NCBI GenBank assembly: GCA_003251995.1
Contig: QKDT01000361.1
Coordinates: 1 to 8,739 of the forward strand
From: Desulfovibrio desulfuricans
Lineage (GTDB): Bacteria > Desulfobacterota > Desulfovibrionia > Desulfovibrionales > Desulfovibrionaceae
Length of the DNA: 8,739 bases
Reading direction: 5' to 3'
The position numbers and the translations under genes are program-made. Every line of letters begins with the position of its first letter. Position 1 is the stretch's first letter. The notes under the pieces are model-generated. The model ran no database searches. It saw only the letters and a list, made by a program, of their open reading frames with translations, and was not told the DNA's origin. Shown here in pieces: positions 1 through 4,384 of the stretch.

Positions 1-533
1 ATGCCCCCATGCGCTGGCTTTCGGCTTCTTATGTCAACTGCTTCCGCTCTATCCCCCTTGTGATGGTGCTGTTGTGGTTCTACCTCATTGTGCCGCAGTT
101 TCTCAGCTCGTTTTTCAATCTTTCACCTCAAACAGATATCCGGCTTGTTTCCGCCATAGTGGCCTTTACCGCCTTTGAGGCGGCCTATTATGCGGAAATC
201 GTGCGCGCGGGCATGCGTAGTGTTTCCAGTGGGCAGTATTCTGCCTCTCTAGCACTCGGCATGACCAAGTCACAAACCATATTCTATGTTATCTTGCCGC
301 AGGCTTTTCGCGTTATGACGCCCCTGCTGCTGACCCAGGGCATGATTCTTTTTCAGGATACGGCCCTCGTTTACATTATCGGCCTGGCAGATTTTTTCCG
401 CACCGCTTCCAACATTGGCAAGACGACAGGCTACGAAATCGATATGGTGCTGATCGCAGGATCGGGCTATTTTGTGGTTTGCCTCTGCGTTTCGGCCACC
501 GTAACCATGGTAAAAAAGAGACTTAAGCTATGA
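1..533 (+). CDS. Amino acid ABC transporter permease, 5' end outside window
   Basis: This is an inner-membrane permease subunit of a polar amino acid uptake ABC transporter (HisM/GltK type). It would form the channel and pass a substrate such as glutamate, glutamine or another polar amino acid into the cytoplasm. About 174 residues are visible from the first ATG at 9. The frame is still open upstream of that ATG, and family members are usually about 220 residues, so roughly 50 N-terminal residues probably lie outside the window. Hydrophobic segments are seen at about residues 16-36, 46-62, 105-127 and 145-167 of the visible part. The cytoplasmic EAA loop that docks on the ATPase is clear at about residues 78-97 (ALGM followed by ILPQAFR). 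The stop overlaps the next gene's start (ATGA), which points to translational coupling. The substrate cannot be read from sequence and the binding protein is not in the window. Confidence 0.93.
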   Translation, partial: APMRWLSASYVNCFRSIPLVMVLLWFYLIVPQFLSSFFNLSPQTDIRLVSAIVAFTAFEAAYYAEIVRAGMRSVSSGQYSASLALGMTKSQTIFYVILPQAFRVMTPLLLTQGMILFQDTALVYIIGLADFFRTASNIGKTTGYEIDMVLIAGSGYFVVCLCVSATVTMVKKRLKL

Positions 534-1282
534 TTAATCCCACCGACGAAGCCATGATTATTATGGAAAACGTATCCAAGTGGTACGGCGATTTCAATGT
601 GCTGAGCCACTGCAATACACGCATACACAAGGGCGAGGTCGTTGTGGTATGCGGGCCTTCCGGTTCGGGAAAATCCACGCTTATCAAGACAGTGAACGGC
701 CTGGAACCTGTGCAGTCTGGCAAAATTTTTGTGAATAACACAGAAGTAACCAGCAAAAAAACCAACTTGGCCCGTTTGCGCAGCCACGTTGGCATGGTTT
801 TTCAGCACTTTGAGCTTTTTCCGCACCTCAACATCATCCACAACCTTGTTTTGGCGCAAGAAAAAGTGCTTAAGCGTAACCGTGAAGAATCCCTGGAAAA
901 GGCCCGCATGCTGCTTAAACGCGTTGGCCTTGAACAGCATACGGAAAAGTATCCCTCCCAGCTTTCTGGCGGGCAGCAGCAGCGCGTTGCCATTGCACGC
1001 GCCCTGTGCATGGACCCGGTTGCCATGCTTTTTGACGAACCAACATCTGCGCTTGACCCTGAAATGATCAACGAAGTGCTGGATGTTATGGTTGAGCTGG
1101 CCTATGACGGCATGACCATGATGGTTGTGACCCATGAGATGGGCTTTGCCCGCAAGGTTGCCAACCGCGTTCTGTTCATGGAAAGTGGTCAGATTCTTGA
1201 AGACACCTCCAAGGACAAGTTCTTTGACAACCCGGCAACCCAGCGCGCCAAAGACTTTTTGGCAAATATTATTCCGCACTAG
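530..1282 (+). CDS. Amino acid ABC transporter ATP-binding protein (GlnQ/GltL type)
   Basis: This is the cytoplasmic ATPase that powers the amino acid importer whose permease is encoded just upstream. It has 250 residues, normal for the family. All nucleotide-binding motifs are present: Walker A GPSGSGKST at residues 42-50, Q-loop Gln92, the LSGGQ signature at 145-149, Walker B ending LFDE at 167-170, D-loop SALD at 173-176 and the switch His202 in VVTHEMGFA. That last block and FQHFELFPHL are typical of polar amino acid transporters. The ATG at 530 overlaps the permease stop (ATGA) and has an AAGAG-like ribosome binding site inside the upstream gene. Internal ATGs at 554 and 563 are alternatives, because conservation begins near MENVSKWYG. 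It is the last gene of its operon, with an intrinsic terminator about 30 nt after the stop. Confidence 0.96.
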   Translation: MINPTDEAMIIMENVSKWYGDFNVLSHCNTRIHKGEVVVVCGPSGSGKSTLIKTVNGLEPVQSGKIFVNNTEVTSKKTNLARLRSHVGMVFQHFELFPHLNIIHNLVLAQEKVLKRNREESLEKARMLLKRVGLEQHTEKYPSQLSGGQQQRVAIARALCMDPVAMLFDEPTSALDPEMINEVLDVMVELAYDGMTMMVVTHEMGFARKVANRVLFMESGQILEDTSKDKFFDNPATQRAKDFLANIIPH

Positions 1283-1312
1283 TACGCCAACCGGCAGATT
1301 CAAGTAAACAAG

Positions 1313-1352
1313 AACCCCGGCTTGCTCTCCTTTGAGAACAGGCCGGGGTTTT
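1313..1352 (+). terminator. Intrinsic terminator of the amino acid transporter operon
   Basis: A perfect 9-bp stem, AACCCCGGC (1313-1321) with GCCGGGGTT (1342-1350), encloses a 20-nt loop that contains a small inner TCTC/GAGA pairing. The stem ends in TTTT (1349-1352). It lies about 30 nt after the ATPase stop codon and is correctly oriented to end that operon. Confidence 0.85.
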
Positions 1353-1376
1353 GCGTACTTTAATATCATCGGCAGC

Positions 1377-1417
1377 AAGGGTGCATCACCAGCGTCCAAT
1401 TCGATGCTGTCACCCTT
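1377..1417. repeat. Inverted repeat AAGGGTG...CACCCTT
   Basis: AAGGGTG (1377-1383) is perfectly complementary to CACCCTT (1411-1417). Inside it, CATC (1384-1387) can continue the stem with GATG (1403-1406), leaving a 4-nt bulge. A competing small hairpin, GGTG-CAT-CACC, sits at 1380-1390. No T-run follows on the plus strand, so it is not a normal terminator. It begins 25 nt after the transporter terminator. Its role is unknown. Confidence 0.5.
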
Positions 1418-1841
1418 CAACCGGCTCCTAGCCTTCGATTATCAGTGCATCACATGAGCCAGGCTTCGCCCGCCAGAGCGCATGTCCACATACCTGCCTG
1501 ACGCTTCAAGTCACAAGACCAAGAGACGCCATCCACGCCCACAGCCCCCTGAAGGCCGCTGCCAGCACCAGGCTTTGCAGATGGACGCGTGTGGTACTGT
1601 TAGTGACGTCCCTAGTTGGGTAACCCCACATAGCCACCCCACCGTTTCTGGTTTTTCTTTGCCCCCTGTACGGCTTTGACAATGCATCAATCTGGCATTG
1701 AACAGATTCGCACCTGAAATGCTCTGCATGACCTGAATCTGGTATTCCTGTCCTGCACACAGCGGCATTTTCACTTCGCTGGTTTGGCTACCAAGCTGTC
1801 GCCTGCTTGAAGCATATTTTGCCCGCTGGGCAGGAAAATCC

Positions 1842-1869
1842 GACAGTGCTGATGCCCTGATATACTGTC
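1842..1869. promoter_or_regulatory. Inverted repeat, candidate upstream activator site
   Basis: GACAGT (1842-1847) and ACTGTC (1864-1869) form a perfect 6-bp inverted repeat with a 16-nt spacer. It is centred about 125 nt upstream of the transcription start predicted from the sigma-54 element. That distance is typical of binding sites for the enhancer-binding proteins that sigma-54 promoters need. That a protein binds here is inference. Confidence 0.35.
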
Positions 1870-1889
1870 AAAAATTCCTCTTCTGAGTG

Positions 1890-1904
1890 GGGAAAATTTT
1901 TCCC
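1890..1904. promoter_or_regulatory. Palindrome GGGAAAATTTTTCCC, candidate operator
   Basis: A perfect 7-1-7 palindrome is centred on base 1897, about 83 nt upstream of the predicted flagellin transcription start. It lies in an AT-rich tract between the upstream inverted repeat and the sigma-54 element. It could bind an activator or a DNA-bending protein. No protein is assigned. Confidence 0.35.
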
Positions 1905-1953
1905 TTCAAAATACAATGTCTGTAACTATCTGTAATTTAATAATTATTTTTAT

Positions 1954-1969
1954 TGGCACATGGATTGCA
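1954..1969 (+). promoter_or_regulatory. Sigma-54 (RpoN) promoter of the flagellin gene
   Basis: TGGCAC (1954-1959), five bases, then TTGCA (1965-1969) matches the RpoN consensus TGGCACGNNNNTTGCW except at the base after TGGCAC. The invariant GG (1955-1956) and GC (1967-1968) have the required spacing. Transcription should start near 1980, giving a leader of about 30 nt before the ATG at 2010. Sigma-54 promoters are common for flagellar genes in many bacteria and require an ATP-hydrolysing enhancer-binding protein. Confidence 0.88.
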
Positions 1970-1993
1970 TCCTGGCGAGTACAGCTTAGTAAC

Positions 1994-2005
1994 CACCAGG
2001 AGGTG
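1994..2005 (+). promoter_or_regulatory. Shine-Dalgarno in a CsrA-like hairpin
   Basis: The ribosome binding site AGGAGG (1998-2003) is 6 nt before the ATG at 2010 and fixes that start. It lies in the palindrome CACC-AGGA-GGTG: a 4-bp stem shows the AGGA in a tetraloop. GGA in a hairpin loop over a Shine-Dalgarno is the classic target of the translational repressor CsrA, which controls flagellin in bacteria that have the FliW-CsrA switch. Binding by CsrA is inference; the fold and the motif are seen. Confidence 0.55.
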
Positions 2006-2009
2006 TCCC

Positions 2010-2918
2010 ATGTCTTTGGTCATTAACCATAATATGATGGCCGACAACACGGCCAGAAATTTAAATTCGCATTACTCGGCATTGAGTAAATCAATGGAGC
2101 GCTTGTCATCTGGTCTTCGCGTCAACAGCGCCGCTGATGATGCTGCCGGGTTGGCAATTCGAGAACTGCAACGCGCCGACATATCGACCCTGCATCAGGG
2201 CGCGCGAAATGCGAATGACGCTATCTCCATGATCCAGACCGCCGACGGCGCACTGGGTATCATCGACGAAAAGCTCACGCGCATGAAGGAACTGGCGGAA
2301 CAAGCTTCCACCGGTACCTATGACTCCACGCAGCGCCTGATGATTGAGTCCGAGTACCAGGCCATGGCTTCGGAAATTACCCGAATCGCCAATGCTACCG
2401 ACTTTAACGGCATCCACCTGCTCAACGGCACGCTGTCTTCCGACACGCACGATGGCAGCGGCATGACGTCTACCGGCAAGCTCAAGGTACACTTTGGCAC
2501 GGGCAACGATTCTGCCGAAGACTACTACTACATCACCATCGGCACTTCCACTGCATCTGCCCTTGGTATCGGCAACCAGGCCTATGACACAACGACCAAC
2601 ACCCTGCGCGACGGCGGCACGGTTTCTACGCAGGAAGCTGCGCAGAAGTCTCTTGAAGCCATCACCCAGGCCATTGTGTCCAAGGATAAAATCCGCGCTC
2701 ACCTTGGCGCGATGCAGAACCGCCTGGAAAACACCATCACCAACCTGAATACTCAGGCTGAAAATCTCCAGGCTGCTGAATCCCGTATTTCTGACGTGGA
2801 CGTAGCAACAGAAATGACGTCCTTTGTCCGCAACCAGATTCTTACCCAGTCTGCGGTGGCCATGTTGTCACAGGCCAACTCCTTGCCGCAGATGGCCATG
2901 AAGCTTATCGGCGGTTAG
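2010..2918 (+). CDS. fliC: Flagellin
   Basis: This is the structural subunit of the flagellar filament, exported by the flagellar type III apparatus and polymerised outside the cell. It has 302 residues. The conserved N-terminal D0/D1 region (about 1-140) starts MSLVINHNMMA and includes RLSSGLRVNSAADDAAGLAI (31-50). The D1 segment LTRMKELAEQAS (89-100) keeps the Arg and Leu that in other flagellins contribute to TLR5 recognition. The middle variable region (about 141-205) is short, so large outer domains are lacking. The C-terminal D1/D0 region (about 206-302) ends SQANSLPQMAMKLIGG. The ATG at 2010 is chosen because AGGAGG sits 6 nt upstream and the protein then begins at the family start; an in-frame TTG at 1953 would place the promoter inside the gene. 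It is transcribed alone from a sigma-54 promoter and followed by strong hairpins. Whether it is the major or an accessory flagellin cannot be told. Confidence 0.97.
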   Translation: MSLVINHNMMADNTARNLNSHYSALSKSMERLSSGLRVNSAADDAAGLAIRELQRADISTLHQGARNANDAISMIQTADGALGIIDEKLTRMKELAEQASTGTYDSTQRLMIESEYQAMASEITRIANATDFNGIHLLNGTLSSDTHDGSGMTSTGKLKVHFGTGNDSAEDYYYITIGTSTASALGIGNQAYDTTTNTLRDGGTVSTQEAAQKSLEAITQAIVSKDKIRAHLGAMQNRLENTITNLNTQAENLQAAESRISDVDVATEMTSFVRNQILTQSAVAMLSQANSLPQMAMKLIGG

Positions 2919-2956
2919 GCCATCAAAAACTAGGCTGTGGTAGACCAAAGATGGGA

Positions 2957-2981
2957 GGCCCGGGGGTTGTACCCCCGGGCC
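2957..2981. terminator. GC-rich 11-bp hairpin after flagellin
   Basis: GGCCCGGGGGT (2957-2967) pairs perfectly with ACCCCCGGGCC (2971-2981) around a 3-nt loop. It lies about 40 nt after the flagellin stop and about 55 nt beyond the rnc stop on the other strand. No T-run follows directly on either strand, so it is not a canonical terminator. It may stop polymerase together with the neighbouring hairpin or protect the flagellin mRNA 3' end. Confidence 0.6.
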
Positions 2982-2988
2982 GGGACAA

Positions 2989-3028
2989 CCCCGAATATGA
3001 CCGCGCGCTCGGCGACGGCATATTGGGG
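2989..3028. terminator. Second hairpin, likely flagellin terminator
   Basis: CCCC (2989-2992) pairs with GGGG (3025-3028), AATATG (2994-2999) with CATATT (3019-3024), and CCG/CGC (3001-3006) with GCG/CGG (3012-3018), with single-base bulges and a 5-nt loop. On the plus strand it is followed by a T-rich tract ending in six Ts near 3042-3047, which overlaps the 3' end of rnc. On the minus strand it would lie just after the rnc stop. It probably works as a terminator for flagellin and possibly for both genes. Confidence 0.55.
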
Positions 3029-3034
3029 AGTTTG

Positions 3035-3781
3035 TTAGTTCTTTTTTGGTTTTACGGCAGCAGATTCAAGAGCGACAAGAGCTTGCTGGGCGGCGTTTTG
3101 TTCCGCTTTTTTGCAGCTACTGCCCGTGGCGGAAAATTCTGTCCCGTCGGGCAATCTCAAAACGATTTCAAAAATTTTGGCATGCTCTGGCCCCTGGCTG
3201 CCCATACGGGTGTAGAGCGGCGCTTCGCCAAATCGCTGTTGCGAAGCCTCCTGAAGCCGGGTTTTATAATCCTTGGGCATGGTTTTACTGGCGGCAGTGG
3301 GCCAACGGTCTGCAAAAAGCCGCGCCACAGCAGCCTGAGCAGCGGCAAAACCGCCATCCTCATACACTGCGGCAAGCACAGCTTCAAACGCATCACTCAA
3401 TACGCTGTCGCGATTGCGCCCCCCCTGGCTTTCTTCTCCCCTTCCCAGTTTCAGCAAATCAACAAGGCCAATTTTTCGCGCCCGTTCCGCAAGGCTCACG
3501 GTGCTCACAAGGTGCGCCCGCATCTTGGTCAGCTCGCCTTCGCGCGCATCAGGAAACCGCCTGAATAGCTGGGCCGAAACACACAGTTCAAGCACTGCAT
3601 CACCCAAAAATTCAAGCCGTTCGTTATGGTTTTGCCCCGTACCGCATTCGTTTGCCCACGAGCTGTGGGTCAGGGCAAGATCCAGCAGTTCGGGCTTTGT
3701 AAAAACATGCCCCAATACAGGTTCCAGCACTTTGGCTGCTGCTCTGGGGTCTGAATTGATAGGTGCGTCAAAATTCTGCAT
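3035..3781 (-). CDS. rnc: Ribonuclease III
   Basis: This is a cytoplasmic double-strand-specific endoribonuclease that matures rRNA precursors and cuts structured mRNAs and RNA duplexes. It has 248 residues, slightly longer than the E. coli enzyme. The RNase III signature NERLEFLGDAVL is at 53-64, giving metal ligands Glu57 and Asp61. The second acidic pair is Asp130 and Glu133 in SDAFEAV. The C-terminal double-stranded RNA binding domain runs from about 170 (DYKTRLQE) to 240 and ends with the helix KKAEQNAAQQAL. The tail is basic (KPKKN). The ATG at 3779-3781 has no strong Shine-Dalgarno on the minus strand, so translation may be weak. Unlike many genomes, no era, acpP or recO gene lies beside it here. 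It converges on flagellin, with a hairpin cluster between the two genes. Confidence 0.96.
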   Translation of the reverse strand: MQNFDAPINSDPRAAAKVLEPVLGHVFTKPELLDLALTHSSWANECGTGQNHNERLEFLGDAVLELCVSAQLFRRFPDAREGELTKMRAHLVSTVSLAERARKIGLVDLLKLGRGEESQGGRNRDSVLSDAFEAVLAAVYEDGGFAAAQAAVARLFADRWPTAASKTMPKDYKTRLQEASQQRFGEAPLYTRMGSQGPEHAKIFEIVLRLPDGTEFSATGSSCKKAEQNAAQQALVALESAAVKPKKN

Positions 3782-3805
3782 GCCCGTACTGTAGTCATTT
3801 CAAGA

Positions 3806-3818
3806 CTGTTGGCAACAG
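3806..3818. promoter_or_regulatory. Palindrome CTGTTGGCAACAG between divergent genes
   Basis: A perfect 6-1-6 inverted repeat lies 25 nt upstream of the rnc start codon and about 65 nt upstream of the start of the small Sm-like gene. Its place between two divergent starts suggests an operator. No repressor family is assigned. Confidence 0.35.
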
Positions 3819-3826
3819 AAAATACC

Positions 3827-3855
3827 TTGACATGCGCTGCGCCAGTGCCTAGGTA
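3827..3855 (+). promoter_or_regulatory. Possible sigma-70 promoter for the Sm-like gene
   Basis: A perfect -35 hexamer TTGACA (3827-3832) is followed after 17 nt by TAGGTA (3850-3855), a poor -10. If used, transcription would start near 3862, about 20 nt before the start codon. The weak -10 makes this uncertain. Confidence 0.35.
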
Positions 3856-3882
3856 AAACCAACGACTACCGAGGAGTTGAGC

Positions 3883-4224
3883 ATGGCTTATGATATCCGT
3901 TTGATGAAGCTGGTGACGGGCGAACTGATCATCGGCAAGTATGACGCCGACAAGGACTGCCTTAACGAGGTGGCTACCCTTCAGACCGTCCCCACCCAGC
4001 AGGGTGTGCAGATGATGCTGTTGCCCTACGGCTATCCCTTTGAACCTGATTTTACAGGCAGCATTGAGGGAAAAAATTTCCTCTACCGCTATGCTAACAC
4101 TCCCAAAGAACTGCAGGACAAGTACATCGAAGCCTGCACCAATCTTACCGTGGCTGGTGGCCTTGGTCAGATGCAGTTCAGCTCCGAGCCCTTCGGCGGT
4201 TCCGGCAGCGGCCTCATTAAGTAA
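3883..4224 (+). CDS. Small conserved protein with an Sm-like pattern
   Basis: This 113-residue soluble protein has no signal peptide or membrane segment. The N-terminal part (about 4-75) has a beta-rich pattern with LVTGELIIGKYDA (10-22), GVQMMLLPYGYPF (41-53) and NFLYRYANTP (65-74). This resembles an Sm/LSm-like small beta-barrel, as seen in some phage and bacterial hypothetical proteins; that comparison is from memory and not certain. A helical stretch KELQDKYIEACTNL (75-88) follows, then a Gly/Ser-rich tail (GGSGSG near the end). The ATG at 3883 is preferred because GAGGAG (3871-3876) is exactly 6 nt upstream; an in-frame TTG at 3877 touches that site and is too close. The gene stands alone, divergent from rnc, and is followed by a strong terminator. 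If it is Sm-like it might bind RNA or act as a multimeric scaffold, but no function is established. Confidence 0.85.
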   Translation: MAYDIRLMKLVTGELIIGKYDADKDCLNEVATLQTVPTQQGVQMMLLPYGYPFEPDFTGSIEGKNFLYRYANTPKELQDKYIEACTNLTVAGGLGQMQFSSEPFGGSGSGLIK

Positions 4225-4319
4225 TAAGACAAGTACTCTACTGCAAATCCCTTTGCGCCCGCGGCTTAGCCGGTCATGGTGGCGCAAGACCCGATAAGAG
4301 GGGTTTGTCATCTGTCTTG

Positions 4320-4345
4320 GGGCGGCGCAAAACGCCGCCCTTTTT
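4320..4345 (+). terminator. Intrinsic terminator after the Sm-like gene
   Basis: GGGCGGCG (4320-4327) pairs perfectly with CGCCGCCC (4333-4340) around a CAAAA loop and is followed by TTTTT (4341-4345). It lies about 95 nt after the stop of the Sm-like gene and only 40 nt before the next start codon. It could therefore also act as an attenuator in the leader of the radical SAM operon if the promoter lies upstream of it. Confidence 0.9.
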
Positions 4346-4384
4346 GCACCCCTTCGCTTTTTCTCCAACCACACAAGGATATAC

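Larger units (their letters stand above)
1353..1952. other. Gene-free intergenic stretch upstream of flagellin
   Basis: About 600 nt without a convincing gene. Short open frames exist on both strands between about 1480 and 1775, but they lack ribosome binding sites and family motifs, and two minus-strand frames overlap each other. The left part holds a long inverted repeat (1377-1417) and a 9-nt direct repeat GTGCATCAC (1381-1389 and 1445-1453). A spaced inverted repeat CAATGC/GCATTG lies at 1680-1700. The right part (about 1800-1950) becomes AT-rich and carries the inverted repeats described separately, as expected for the upstream region of a sigma-54 promoter. I cannot say whether the 1420-1800 part is spacer, a decayed gene or a small RNA locus. 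Confidence 0.6.

Noticed and set aside
467..1420. A 317-codon minus-strand frame opposite the ABC ATPase gene
   Set aside because: It covers all ATPase motifs on the other strand, crosses the terminator and shows no recognisable domain.
1506..1774. Two overlapping minus-strand frames of about 85 codons, and a 65-codon plus-strand frame at 1482
   Set aside because: No ribosome binding sites and no family motifs, the frames overlap each other, and composition is Cys/Trp/Arg-rich, as in out-of-frame translation.
1953..2009. Longer flagellin start at an in-frame TTG, adding 19 residues
   Set aside because: The added codons would cover the sigma-54 promoter and the ribosome binding site. The ATG at 2010 has AGGAGG 6 nt upstream and matches the usual flagellin N-terminus.
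2106..2702. A 198-codon minus-strand frame opposite flagellin
   Set aside because: Antisense shadow of a clearly conserved gene; it has no motif of its own.
2951..3568. A 205-codon plus-strand frame opposite rnc
   Set aside because: It begins in the hairpin cluster and runs antisense to conserved RNase III catalytic motifs, so it is a shadow frame.
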